Source: Pochonia chlamydosporia 170 (Eukaryota; Ascomycota; Sordariomycetes; Hypocreales; Clavicipitaceae). From it: 64,000 nucleotides of DNA. Under the pieces are notes generated by a model. It was not told where the DNA came from. It saw nothing but the letters and a program-made list of their open reading frames with translations, and searched no databases. Where the stretch lies: contig NC_035795.1 in NCBI RefSeq assembly GCF_001653235.2, positions 1,302,001-1,366,000 of the forward strand, written 5' to 3'. How positions within the stretch are numbered: position 1 is the first letter of the stretch; every line of letters starts with the position of its first letter. Positions 48,311 through 59,257 of the stretch are shown here, piece after piece. A program made the translations under genes and the position numbers.

Positions 48311-48881
48311 TCAGTCATCGGAAAGCAACTGGGTCTCGACGGGTATACTATTTACACCACGGGGCATATAATCCGAAAGAATTGTCCGCGAAATGAGCCC
48401 TGCACGATGAAGCGTTACCAGCGCCTCGGTCGCCTCCCCGCTTGTCGGTATGAATGCCACAAACAGATGACGCAGAAGCCAGCCTTCTCCCTTGATCTTC
48501 GACGGTTCCTTGATCTTCGATGTTTCCTTGGTCTTCGACGCCTCCTTGCTCAAAGTACTTCCATCGGCCACTGGATTCCGTGCTCTCTGAATCATTTCCC
48601 AGATATCCTTTGCCCTAGCAGTTTTGGGTAATTCCTTGTCGTTGGGTAGAATCCTGGAGATCCATTCCTCCTGGTTTGGGAACAATTTTATGGCGTCCTT
48701 GTGGTGTTTCTCCACGGTAGCTTTGTCTGCGATTTGGACTTGACAAAGAATTAGTAAACGTTCTGCTATGGACATTGTTCCGCTTACTAGACTTCTGAAT
48801 CGGGTCTTGTTCTTGCACCGGTTTTGTGTCCTGCTGGTGAAGGCGTAGGGTCGCACAAAGCTTTCGAAAGTTTGTCCGCAT
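48311..48881 (-). CDS. Array gene A: short helical protein, one phase-1 intron, unknown function
   Basis: Two exons, 48881-48788 and 48726-48311, give 169 residues. The intron (61 nt) has a GTAAGC donor, a TTTACTAAT branch site and CAG acceptor, and interrupts a codon after its first base, as in the other array genes. Exon 1 starts MRTNFRKLCATLRLHQQ. Exon 2 runs NKATVEKHHKDAIKLFP, a Trp-containing helix (NQEEWISRILPNDKE), a six-residue repeat (EASKTK, ETSKIK, EPSKIK) encoded by three 18-bp units, and a C-terminal block (EATEALVTLHRAGLISRTIL) that lines up with the end of the 57.7-kb gene (AWVYVLWRKGLDRKSII). An unspliced reading from a GTG at 48892 also stays open, so the exon 1 choice is less certain. 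A TATA-like sequence lies ~170 bp upstream (49051-49057). No known domain, signal peptide or membrane segment. Confidence 0.6.
48491..48544. repeat. Three 18-bp tandem units inside array gene A
   Basis: Units CTTGATCTTCGACGGTTC, CTTGATCTTCGATGTTTC and CTTGGTCTTCGACGCCTC lie head to tail and encode six-residue repeats on the minus strand. Being in multiples of three, copy-number change would keep the frame. Confidence 0.85.
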
Positions 48882-49605
48882 AGCTGAGTCACGCTCGGTT
48901 GTTTTCTCTCCTTTATTTCCCCGTCGAATGCGGGTAATTGACAGTGTATATGATTTGTGTTCTAACGGCAGTGCCAACGATATTTTCCGTCGTCGTCATG
49001 GTTGAGCAAAGGTCAGGATACCTTCCCCATGGAAGCTAGGAACTGTCCTGATTTATACAAAGTTGATGTCGGTGTACATCAGTCCACATTGAGTGTGCAG
49101 CAGCCAAGAATGAAGAAGCATGCTACCGACGACGCAGACGATACGAGTTGGCGAAAAACAGCTTTAAAACAAGTTTCACTGGTTCTGCGCGAGCAGTATT
49201 CAGGTGGTCTGTGGCGACAAAAGGTTTAAAATAGAGCTGTTCGTTGGTGGAACAGACTACTAACAAACATTGCTCCACGCTGTTCACACACAGGTGCGTT
49301 TTCGGAATCGTATCATGTTTCTTTGGCTGGGCACGTATTGTATTCTCTTTGGCTTACGAGCAGCCAAATGCTGCAAACATATCTCAAATTCAGCTACCCT
49401 CCTCAGAGAGACGGTACACATCGACACATCTATCCGCACTATCTATCCCCGAGCCCTCACATATGCGGACCAACGCATTTTCCCAGTGGCCACTTCCAAT
49501 CATCACGGACCAGCACATTAAGTCCCAGACCTGCATTGTACAAGTCCGCGGTTATACTGCCGTCTTCCCAAAGCACCGACCAAGATTCAGCCGCATGGTG
49601 TTCAT
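48882..49605. other. Intergenic region between array genes A and B
   Basis: Holds the promoter of gene A (TATA-like box near 49051 on the minus strand). A 143-codon plus-strand frame at 49244-49675 lacks an ATG start and overlaps gene B; not called. A second ATG-led minus-strand frame at 48999 (MTTTENIVGTA) could be an alternative first exon of gene A. Confidence 0.4.
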
Positions 49606-50112
49606 TCAGAAAGAATGCTCCAAACACTCGCCGGAGATTGAGGTGCCGAAATTCGTCTCCTCGGGCTTAACGTAAGTCGTAAAAAACACCGGAGGCCCAA
49701 GCTTGTAAATTCTCTTTAGGACTCCGATGGCGCTTTCAGTAGGTTGCTGTGGAACTACCGCGGCGAGCCATTCCTCTAGCTCAGTCGTTGGAGCATTTTT
49801 CAGAGTATCACGCAGCCTCTGCTTCGTTACCTCTGCCGCATTCATTGGGACTAGGGACGGTGGTCAATGCAAGTTTCCCTCAACGAGGACACACTTGAAT
49901 ACTTACTTGCAATATGGCACGCCAAAATATCAGTCACGTCCGCGATTTCGTCCCGCAGCTCGAAGTACTCTACGTGGCCATGTTAGTAATAATAGTGGTG
50001 GGCGAAACGTCTGGAAGTACTTGCCTGCCGAAGTCGTTGGGCAGGCAAGGCCAGGCCCATCGAGTTTGAGTCCAAAAGCAGCAAACACAGCATCAACCGG
50101 AATGTCCGACAT
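49606..50112 (-). CDS. Array gene B: short protein with two phase-1 introns, unknown function
   Basis: Three exons, 50112-50025, 49969-49907 and 49850-49606, give 131 residues. Exon 1 begins MSDIPVDAVFAAFGLKLDGP, exon 2 encodes EYFELRDEIADVTDILACHI, and exon 3 begins PMNAAEVTKQRLRDTLKNAP. Intron 1 (55 nt) uses a GC donor (CAG then GCAAGT) with a TTACTAAC branch site and TAG acceptor; intron 2 (56 nt) has GTAAGT and TAG. Both interrupt codons after the first base. Exon 3 resembles gene A and the 55.9-kb gene only loosely (a TK.RL...L helix, then EEWL), so membership in the family is doubtful. Without splicing, the first exon runs on to a stop after ~60 codons. No known domain. Confidence 0.5.
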
Positions 50113-51953
50113 ATTTGCTAAGACAGACAGGTGAGTATAGTGAAACTGGAGGATTGTTTCTTGCAAGGCTGGTACGGCGACGGCGTTTGAATAGGTTCCG
50201 GGATTGCAATAGCTTTGAAGTAGCTTGTATCAAATTGATGACCAAGCGTAGACAAAGGATGTGGCACAATATCTGGAATCTTTGTCTGATTTACATACTT
50301 ATTTTCCATCTTTCGCGGTCAAAGTTCACGACTCTGTAACTGAAAGTCAGAAATGAGCTGTAGCCTCCAGACCGAAATGAACTGCATCTGATTCATTCGA
50401 CTTTTACCAAAGAGAGCAGAGTGTATCAAGAAGAGCATTATGTGGCCAGGGGTTGTTCTAGGTCAAAACAAGTCAATAACTGAGGTAGTTCAGAGCTCGT
50501 GATATGAGGTTAGCATGTTCAGATTGTCTTACAGTTCATCTACCCGAACATGACACATTTCGTTGAATCTTGGCTTTCGGTAGTAGACCACAATACTGCT
50601 TTCGGTGCGTAATCACTTTTTGATCGCGGTGTTCGTAGTGAATTTTGGTTGAACCGTATACAAAGTTGATCTCTACGAAACACTCAAACTCCGTGAATGG
50701 CTGCGGAGTAGATGCAACTCAACTTTCGCCTTGAGCGAGCAGAGCCAACAAACTCCAGGGCGGTTGACGTCCATCTGATTTACTGTGGAACTGATTTGGA
50801 TTTGACGACAATTCCATCTGGCAATCCCTTTTTCGGGTTATCATGTCGCAACGATTCAGTGCGTGGTTGGCCATATTGGAGTTGCTCACACTTGTACAAC
50901 ACTGTTGTCCATTTAGGTGTGTTGGGTATCCGTTACACAATTGTCATGGACGAGAGTTTTGGCCTTGTACAACATATCTCATGTACAATGATCCAGGAAA
51001 TCGCACCATAGTTGTCGAACGCGTCAAACCGCGGTTTAAATCTGACAACCCAACTATAAGAAACTGGTGCCAATGAAGGCACAATAGATACGCCTGGACA
51101 ATACACATCTAGTTACCGTGGTATAAAGCGTCAGCTAACCAATCGCGAACAATATTTCAGTTTTAGTAAAATGAGGAAATATCCGCAGAAGCATACTCGA
51201 ACAAACTGCCGTAACATACAGTACCGGTTACCATAAATCCCGAAGTCTAGTAACTACATCTAAGACACAGCACACTCTTTGGCAGCCACTAAATGCATCG
51301 TGCACTTAACATCCCACTGTAGATCATACCCACTCGGCACATCAACTGATAACACCAATCAACACCCAAACTAGCACATTAGAACATCAAGGGTGCGCGT
51401 TAAGGCCCCTTCGGATTCAAAGTTGCGGGGTTATCGCCAATAAAAGCAAAGCCAAGGTTCCGAGTTATGGTACCGATGGGGTCACTGCTAATCGCCGCGA
51501 CGCCGAACTTGTTTTGTGTTGAAGGCGCCCTCTCAGTCACATTGCGGACATTCGGTCGAACGGGTTTGTGTCTTGTTGCCCAAACTGGGTTTGAGTTGCG
51601 AGGACGGCCCTAAGGGAAAAGAGAATAAGAGTTGGCAAAGTACATGTTCACACGGATGAGCGGAACATTATAAGAGGAGTTCTGAAAAGACTGGCCACTT
51701 TTCGACGTTAGCACAGATAACTTATTGGTCTTGCTGGGGTGCATGATAACATTGTAGATGGGATGTGTTGCATCCTGATTAGACTGCAGCAGCCACATCA
51801 TGTAGTCTACACGCCCATGCTACTTTCAAATATAAAGCAATCGTAGGTCCTTTCCTCGGGGAATTATCCTATCCTTTTCACACTCACGGTAGTAATGCGA
51901 CACCAGAGTAAATTCAAATCCCAGTCTTAAGTCCCACTTGTGAATCATTCATC
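50113..51953. other. Intergenic region, no supported gene (1.8 kb)
   Basis: Divergent spacer between array gene B and the amidase gene. A 99-codon plus-strand frame near 50.7-51.0 kb has no features. The region is AT-richer than the housekeeping block. No repeat or transposon end is recognised. Confidence 0.4.
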
Positions 51954-53956
51954 ATGGCTTGGGAAGATGTCGCTCTCAAACAAAAGACCCGCGTATCGGA
52001 TGCGATCCCTACGGAATGGCGTTTGAAGTCCCTTCCGTCGACAGACTCTGTCATGGATGTTCCCAAAGAAAGCGGCATCCTCACTCCTGAGGAACTGGCC
52101 ATTACGGAATCATTTGCCGCCGATCTGGTGAAAGACCTAGCGGTCGGGAAACTGTCTTCTGTAGCTGTTACAACTGCCTTTTGCAAGAGAGCTGCCTTGG
52201 CGCATCAACTGGTGCGTAGAGTTGTACTGTCATGTCGAACAGCCTAACTGTTTGTAGGTCAACTGTCTGCATGACTTTCTTCCCGACTTTGCGCTTGCGA
52301 GAGCAAAGTACTTGGACGAATACCTTGCTACACATAAAAAACCGATTGGTCCATTGCACGGGTTGCCCATTTCGTTGAAGGATCAATGCCGTATCAAGGT
52401 ATGTATAATGCGTGGCAATATGTTGGAGTACTTGGTTTCAGGCAAATACATTCATCCCAAACATGTAGCTTGTATTCCGCAATTGGATAAACACTGACTA
52501 AAAAAGGGCTTTGAAACCACAATGGGATACGCGGGATGGATTGGCAAGATTGATTCAGAAAACTCGGTTCTCGTCGACTTGCTCGACAAGGCCGGGGCTG
52601 TCTTTTACGTCAAGACAAGCGTCCCGCAAAGTCTAATGGTTTGCGAGACCGTGAACAATGTGTTTGGTCGTACCGTAAACCCTCGAAATAAGAACTGGTC
52701 CTGCGGAGGCAGTTCCGGTGGTGAAGGCGCAATAATCGGTTTTCGCGGTGGTGTCATCGGTGTTGGCACCGACATTGGCAAGTCTTCAACCTTGTCGTTT
52801 CTCCAAAAGCAAAAGAACTACTTCTAACCCTTTCATAGGCGGCTCTATTCGAGTTCCAGCTGCTTTTAACGCCGTGTATGGCATTCGTCCTAGCCATGGC
52901 CGCTTGCCCTACGCCAAGTTGGCGAACAGCATGGAAGGCCAAGAGACAATCCATAGTGTATGCGGTCCTCTTGCACATTCCGTCGGAGACTTGCGTCTAT
53001 TCATGGCGTCTGTTCTTGAGCAACAGCCGTGGAACTTTGACTCCAAGGTTGTTCCTATGCCTTGGCGACAGGCCGAGGAGGAGTCTATCAGGGTAAAGAT
53101 TTCATCGGGAGGGCTCACAGTGGGATTTTACTCCTGCGACGGCAATGTACGTCCTATGTTCGCAAACTCTTCACATGTCATCAACACCATGATAACACTG
53201 CTAGGTTACGCCACACCCCCCTATTCAAAGGGCAGTACAAACAGTCGTAGACAAACTCAAAGGCGCAGGCCACACCATCCTCTCCTGGGAACCGTACAAG
53301 CATCCCTTCGCAGTAGATCTAGCCAATCGAGTCTACGCATCCGACGGCGGTACCGTAAGTATAATACCCTCAACGTTTCAGAGTAGCCAGTAACAAGTTC
53401 ACGCAGGATATTTACGCAGCTCTCAACCTCTCCGGCGAGCCAGCCATCCCCAACATCAAAGATCTCGTCAATCCCAATCTGAAGAAGCTAGACCTCAATG
53501 AAGTTTGGCAATGCCAGCTCGACAAATGGAACTACCAAATGGAGTATTTGTCTGCGATCCGCGACTTTGAGGCCAAGACAGGACGAATCTTGGATGCGAT
53601 TGTTGCGCCTATCACGCCCACGGCAGCGATTCGCCACAATCAGTTCAAGTACTATGGCTACGCTACGGCGATTAATGTGCTGGATTTCACGAGTGTGGTT
53701 GTTCCGGTGACTTTTGCGGACAAGAATGTTGATGTTGGGCCGAAGAATTTCGTGCCCCTGACGGATATGGACGCGGCTGTGCATGAAGAATGTGAGTTTA
53801 TTTTTTTAATATTGGTAATTTGACTGACTTACTTTATTAGATGATCCGGAAGTATACCATGGGGCACCGGCTGCAGTGCAGATTATTGGACGGCGTTTTA
53901 CGGAGGAACGAATTATGGCTATTGCGGAGGAGGTTGGTAGGCTGTTGCATTCATGA
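51954..53956 (+). CDS. Acetamidase-type amidase (amidase signature family)
   Basis: Seven exons (51954-52211, 52258-52398, 52507-52777, 52839-53146, 53205-53354, 53407-53791, 53841-53956) give 542 residues in one frame. The Ser-cisSer-Lys triad of the family is intact: Lys in LPISLKDQC, the Gly/Ser signature in SCGGSSGGEGAI, and the nucleophile region in GVGTDIGGSIRVPAAF. The C-terminus HGAPAAVQIIGRRF, with EERIMAIAEEVGRLL, is also standard. Such enzymes hydrolyse small amides to acid and ammonia (AmdS-like), or plant and microbial amides. Two splice sites are unusual: intron 3 (52778-52838) has a GC donor (TTG then GCAAGT), and intron 2 ends at an AAAAAG acceptor at 52506 with no pyrimidine tract. 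The gene is intact otherwise and lies in the middle of the short-gene array. Confidence 0.9.
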
Positions 53957-54830
53957 GGCGTGGGTTTATAACGACTGCGGTTTGGAAACAAAAGAGATGT
54001 TAACGCCATTGGGGTTTGGACATGGATAGGTTGAGAGACAGACTAGTAATCACTAACAACATGTTGAAAGCAAGTTGTATTCCTCTATCAAGCATTGGTT
54101 TGTAGTGATCGAACAAAATAGGAACGGCCAACTTTGACTAGACAGACGAACTTGTTCGGCCATGTTGCCAACCAACATGCTTAGGACTCCCAGCTTAGAG
54201 CTAATATTAAATGATTCCCAGCTCTTTCATCAGATATACGTTGTGTTTGTATCCAGACAACTTCAGATATATCTCGCCTTTCAGCCTTTCTCGAACACAG
54301 CTCTGCGCTCAGATTGCCTATGTTGAATAATACGCCTGCTCTTCCAAGGACCCATGTAAAAGGCTGTTTATTATTTGATGCGCTTGAGTTCAACACCTTG
54401 ATTGTTCCTATGGCTTTGAGCACTCATCTTGGATCGTTGTAGTTGCCAGACCCATAACCATGTCGTTAGTACACGGTTTCATAGTCCTTTGCTTTAGAAC
54501 CTAGAACTTGGCTTTGTCGTAAGTCCGCCACATTTCAAGTGATTCCAAGCAAAGGAAACCACAAAAGACAACTGGTCAGGGCTCTATTCATGATTTTCAT
54601 CTACAGGAACACATATCCGTCTTTGTCCACCAACTACGCCACATCTATCAACAAGTAATTAGGGATACTACCACGATAGTATATAATGCACCTAGTATTC
54701 CCAACAAACAAAATCTATCGCAATCTCAACAACTTACACATTTCTGTATTACAGTCCCAAAACACATCCAAATACGTGTGTACACACGAACCTCACAGAA
54801 ACCCGTACCATCATCTTCAGCAAGCACAAA
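53957..54830. other. Intergenic region, no supported gene
   Basis: Between the amidase and array gene D. An 80-codon minus-strand frame at 54181-54423 reads protein-like but starts with GTG right after a stop and has no partner exon; it may be a gene relic. The TATA-like box of gene D is near 54679. Confidence 0.4.
54679..54686 (+). promoter_or_regulatory. TATA-like box of array gene D
   Basis: TATATAAT lies about 150 bp upstream of the ATG at 54831. Comparable boxes precede other array genes (55671, 57498, 59185, 61149, and 49051 on the minus strand). Confidence 0.4.
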
Positions 54831-55340
54831 ATGGATACCCACACTGGTAAGCAGCTTTCTTTACCGATATCACGACTTGACTAACCGTTCCATCTAGTCA
54901 AGATCGAAACACGGGAGAAGTTGGACGGCAAATTGAAGGCATTCTGGGGGGAGAACTTTCAGTCTCTCACGGCATTCAATTCAGGGTTAATTATCTTTGC
55001 TGGCGAGGATCGCAAGTCCTTTGAAGTTTTGAAGATCATCCTGGCAGCCATAAAGCTGGAGCTGGAGAGGCCCGGCAGAGAAACCCTTAAGAGGCGAGTT
55101 CAAGATGCGGACGAAAAGCGGAGGGAGAGGCGAGTAAACACAAGTCCTTACTCCTCGAAGGAGGGTGTACGTGTGTTTTTTTCGGAGTTTTCTGGTGATA
55201 AGAACCGTACAGATTCAGACGTTGAGGCTTTTTATAAAGCCTTGATTCACAGCGACTGCAATGCAAACGAAGCGTGGGAGAAGGCAAACACGTTATGGCG
55301 TTCCACGGAACATGGATCGGAAAAATGCAACACAATGTAA
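54831..55340 (+). CDS. Array gene D: 152-residue protein, FWG-type family member, unknown function
   Basis: Exon 1 is 16 nt (54831-54846, MDTHT plus one base), then a 51-nt intron (GTAAGC donor, TTGACTAAC branch site, TAG acceptor), then exon 2 (54898-55340). Total 152 residues, exactly the same as the 57.7-kb gene. Residues ~14-45 read LKAFWGENFQSLTAFNSGLI, then IFAG; this lines up with LKEFWGKHYDSLRKFNANLL, then AIAG in the 57.7-kb gene. Both then share a helix ending LAAIKLELERPGRE / LDIAIRMELCREGRS. A charged central part (DADEKRRERR) follows, then GVRVFFSEF and a C-terminal EAWEKANTLWRS. Secondary structure looks mostly helical. No signal peptide, membrane span, Cys pattern or catalytic motif is seen. 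The intron-first-codon pattern and the motif make this a confident gene, with function unknown. Confidence 0.7.
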
Positions 55341-55879
55341 TGCCGCCATTACAAGATTCATCTCTCAATATCTAGTGCTCTTCAATTCATCACTGTCTTT
55401 ATCGAGAATATCGTGTCCAAATTTGGGGTGCCTTCTTACTTTGTTGTGTGCTATCTCGAATCCGCTTGTTCAGTCACGTACACAGAATATGAACTCTCCG
55501 CATGTCGCACCGAACAACACAAAACATCAAAGTGAACAAAGCTGCTACACTTGATGTGATTAGTGCTAACACAAGAAGAACACTGGCTATAACTGTTCTG
55601 TTTGTCTGCAGTGTGGCAAGGATGGTCGACGAGTGAGGGTTAAGTGGCGAGTGGCCGTGTCCCAGCGACGTGTATAAATCTCATGCATTTCTCACAGTTA
55701 CTACAACCCTTTGTTCTTCCCATCATCGTTACCGACATCGAAGTTTACCAGCAGCAGCACTAAAAACACTCAAGAACGACCGAAATTGCCCACATACAGC
55801 ACTCGCATATACAACCCAGTCTGGCATTCTTACAACAAATTTGACTTATCGCGTGCTCACATATCGGAACTCGGTGACA
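55341..55879. other. Intergenic region between array genes D and E
   Basis: Contains the 3' side of gene D and the promoter of gene E (TATAAAT at 55673-55679, about 200 bp upstream of the ATG). No other coding signal. Confidence 0.45.
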
Positions 55880-56271
55880 ATGAGTTCTTCAAACCGTAGA
55901 GAGCACATTATATCATCGGCGACTGAGGAGTTACGACAATTATGGCAGCGTTTTGATGTTGAAGGCACAGTAACGTTAAAAGGTTAGCGACATACCCTTG
56001 TTCCAGAAATAAAACTAACTAATCTATATTAGACAAACTCCAGACTAAGAGAGAATTGGAGGTCATGTTGAACGAATTCCCTGAGAGAACGCGACAAGGG
56101 TTGGTTTCCAAGTTGCTTGAAGTCCATAACCCCGAGAGAAAGATCTCTCAAGTGGTTTCAGGCGTCGGTAAAGTATTAGCGACTTTTGATCCTGATGTTG
56201 TACGACGTCTCCGTCAACAAGAGACTGTATTTGAGAAACTGGCTCTAGCATTTATTTCAATGGAGAATTAA
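55880..56271 (+). CDS. Array gene E: 113-residue helical protein, unknown function
   Basis: Two exons, 55880-55982 and 56033-56271, join in phase 1 to give 113 residues. The 50-nt intron has a GTTAGC donor, AACTAACTAAT branch region and TAG acceptor. The protein begins MSSSNRREHIISSATEELRQ with LWQRFDVEG after it. The exon 2 start (DKLQTKRELEVMLNEFP) parallels gene A (NKATVEKHHKDAIKLFP) and the 59.3-kb gene (DELKPREEVIAGVRRAL). The rest is helical and charged (SKLLEVHNPERKISQVV, DVVRRLRQQETVFEKL). It lacks the FWG motif and the C-terminal Trp motif, so it would be a divergent or shortened member. No known domain. Confidence 0.6.
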
Positions 56272-57675
56272 CGCCAAATGGATTTCTGCTGCAAATTCCA
56301 AGGAAGTCGATGTGGTGAAATCGTTGGTTGAATGGGGTAAGAGGGGAAACTGAGCGGGTTGTCTTTGGGGTTTTGGATATTTCTGAAAGATCAGTTTGAG
56401 CTAATGCGATACTGTGACGGGTGATAAATTTGAGTTAGTGTTAGCAGAAATATTCAAACAATGTATACCGCTTGTTTCAACGCCGGTCTGGGCGTACTAT
56501 TAATCTTGACCAGACCCGAACCCAACATGTCAAGTCGCGGTGAACTATCGTGACTCCGATGCCGTAAGAGTACAATTTCCTTCTGGATAACTCAGCCTCA
56601 AGCACTGCCGTCATGGATGCCTCCTCCGTCATCAGTCTTCATTTATTTGCCATTTTTCAGTCGAACATGCCATAATAATGATCCCTCCGTCTGTTTCGGC
56701 GGAGCGGTGACTTACACCCATTAGGCGATCAACATCAAGAGAACATTGCCTGAAAGTGCGGGTTAGTCGAACCACATTATAGTTTCATTTGTAAAGAGAG
56801 TGTCATAACCATTTCTTGGCAGCAGACAGTCTACCCACACCAGTGTCGTGAATTCCCCGCGCACAAGCAACCAGAATATCACCCTTGATGTCGTTACGCG
56901 GGGTTATGCCTGGGAGACGGCTTCGCAGAACCAAGTCTAGAAGCGGTAGCACAATAATACAATGGATACTTTCATTTGTGAAAGGATCTAACTAATTTAA
57001 AAGAGTTCTAGTGGGAATGATGTTATTCCTTTGTTTCGAATATAGACCACTTGCTGAACGGAACATAACCTGTTGTTGTTCTTGTTATGCTTGGCTTATC
57101 TTCAGTGCTGCAACTGTGCTCTTTCTCAAACTTTCCATACCATAGTGTCCGAATAGTACGTTAAAGATATAGCCCAGTAGGGTTTTTATGTCATTCGAGT
57201 CCTTTTCAAATTGTATCTGCCACAAACAACACTGCTATCGACAGGCCTTCAACATGTCTTCTCCTCTTTATCCGTAGCCAATACGCCAGCTTGCTATTTC
57301 TGGCGAACGATACCACAGATTATTGACACTGTTAACATAGTGTCAGCTTTCTATACAGCAGTTCAAATGTAGACCGCGTGTATGAGCAGTTTTTCTCTAG
57401 TTTGGTTGCTCAGTCTAATGTTAGCATTTGGTCACTGTTTTACACCTCTCCTCAATTCACTCTGCTCAACACCCGACCAAAAAGAGACCATAAGCAGTAT
57501 ATAAAGCACGTACAGGTCCCCATGATGTAAGAAAAGTCGTACCTGCATTCCTGCAACATTCTTTTAACGGGAACTTGCAACCCAAGCTCGCCCCTATTAA
57601 ACCTACGGGAAGAACCTGCCGGATACAGCTTCACATCAGACAGACTTTAAGCCCGCTTCACTCAGCTAGTTCGCA
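56272..57675. other. Intergenic region, no supported gene (1.4 kb)
   Basis: No frame with features on either strand. An imperfect inverted repeat (GACACT ... AGTGTC) lies near 57326-57345. A TATATAAAG sequence at 57498, about 178 bp upstream of the next ATG, is probably the TATA box of gene F. Confidence 0.4.
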
Positions 57676-58185
57676 ATGCAATTTCCTCCAGATGATACCA
57701 CCAGTAAGCATCTCGCTTCCTACGCGCATGAGCAGTTGACTAACACATATTTAGTTGAGATACAAGAAAAGCATATTCTACAGCGAGAGCTGAAAGAATT
57801 CTGGGGAAAACACTATGATTCTCTCCGCAAATTTAACGCAAACCTTCTTGCAATAGCTGGCACGCAAGCTATGCCTGGGATGGTCTTGGTCAGGTTGGAC
57901 ATTGCAATACGTATGGAGCTTTGCAGAGAGGGCAGGAGCAAGATATGCCACAGCGTGCTCTCCAAAAACCCAGCTGTTACCCTGCAAGGGGATGAGCTCA
58001 CCATAGAAGGTTTCAAGGCTTTTTTTGAGGCATTCCCTCGAAAGGATTGCAATGCCGGTCAATCTTTGACAGAGTTTTTCCAGATTTTCGTCAAAGACAA
58101 AAGGATTAGAAATATGGCATGGGTTTACGTGCTATGGAGGAAAGGGCTTGATAGAAAATCTATCATAGCATTGCTCGAGCCGTAG
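57676..58185 (+). CDS. Array gene F: 152-residue protein, FWG-type family member, unknown function
   Basis: Exon 1 is 28 nt (57676-57703, MQFPPDDTT plus one base). The 51-nt intron (GTAAGC donor, TTGACTAAC branch site, TAG acceptor) has the same length, donor and branch site as that of gene D. Exon 2 is 57755-58185; total 152 residues. Conserved pieces: LKEFWGKHYDSLRKFNANLL, AIAG, LDIAIRMELCREGRS, GFKAFFEAF and the C-terminal KDKRIRNMAWVYVLWRKGLD. The last piece also matches the 61.4-kb gene (RDDKTRDAAWDELKSIEGL) and more loosely gene A. Predicted mostly helical, soluble and without signal peptide. With gene D it forms the clearest paralogous pair in the array. Function is unknown. Confidence 0.72.
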   Translation: MQFPPDDTTSKHLASYAHEQLTNTYLVEIQEKHILQRELKEFWGKHYDSLRKFNANLLAIAGTQAMPGMVLVRLDIAIRMELCREGRSKICHSVLSKNPAVTLQGDELTIEGFKAFFEAFPRKDCNAGQSLTEFFQIFVKDKRIRNMAWVYVLWRKGLDRKSIIALLEP

Positions 58186-59257
58186 AAATCACTCAGTTGC
58201 AGGTATGTCAGGTATAAAACTCCTGCCAGCATCCCGTCGTTAGTCCACGATTTCTCGTTGGTCTCAATGGGTACAATGCTACCAAGTTTCCTTTGCGTCT
58301 CCTAAAATATAACAACATAAGATTATTCACTGAATAAATAGCATGTTTCAATTATCAGTGCTTTGTTGTCTAATCTATGTCATTCTTTCCTACCTTTAAG
58401 ACTTAGGTTCTTCGCGGCTCTTTGTTCAACCGTGCGCGAACTCACGTAAATGTTCGGCGCTTCTTCGCGGCCATGGCTCCTTTTGTGGCTTGAATGAACA
58501 AAAGGGATACTCCCTATGTCGCCGTGCTATAGTGCTCTAATTTAAGCTGCTTGCGGCCACTGCCCATTGTTTCCCTGCTCTTCAGCATAGTTCCTTTACC
58601 TGTTCAAGATGAATAGGTCAAAGTTTTGTTTCATTTTATCACTTGGACCGCTTCGTGGATATGTTGTACTAATTTAATAAAGCTGGAGTGTCCCATGCTT
58701 AAAGGTTTCCAGCGCGTCAGCATTATAATTTTGCGCAAGGTCTGACCGGATGCGCAATACATGGTTAATTGAGAGGTCTCTCCTAAGCTTAGGAGAACCC
58801 CGCGACATCTCAATTTACAGAGTTGAATAGGAGTTCAAGATAGTAAATATAGAATCTGTATTACACTAAATTAGCATGTCTAGACGGCAAAAATGTCAAC
58901 TATACGCAAGATCTGGATGGCAGAGCCTTGTGCAGTGGCCTAGAAAGTCATACCTAGACTTCCCTTTCGACGAGGCATGGAGTCACTCATGACGAGCGGC
59001 ACTCAATTTTTGATCGTATTCAAGCCATTCCAACTTGTCATGAACAGAGAGAGCTACCGCATTGACCATTGATCCCCATCAGCTTCATAATTCCCCCTCC
59101 GCACTGTCAAGTATGTTCAGTCCCCGTTCGCCAAGCACGAAACACAACTGTAGGAACAATCAACCTGCCAAAGCCACCATGACAGTATATATGGATCTCC
59201 ATCGACTCCAACTTCCAGTTTTATGGCCATACTCAAAGTCACAGGTTGACAAATATT
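58186..59257. other. Intergenic region, no supported gene (1.1 kb)
   Basis: Between array genes F and H. A 60-codon minus-strand frame near 58.6-58.8 kb has no features. A TATATATGG sequence near 59185 may be the TATA element of gene H (~70 bp upstream of the chosen ATG). Confidence 0.4.

Noticed and set aside
49244..49675. 143-codon plus-strand frame overlapping array gene B
   Set aside because: Starts with TTG, no features, and the spliced minus-strand gene explains the region better.
54181..54423. 80-codon minus-strand frame that reads protein-like (AELCSRKAERRDISEVVW...)
   Set aside because: It begins with GTG directly after a stop, has no ATG or partner exon, and I recognise no domain. 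Possibly a gene relic.
56272..57675. Search for a further array gene or relic in this spacer
   Set aside because: No ATG followed by a phase-1 GTAAGC intron and an exon with the family motifs was found on either strand.
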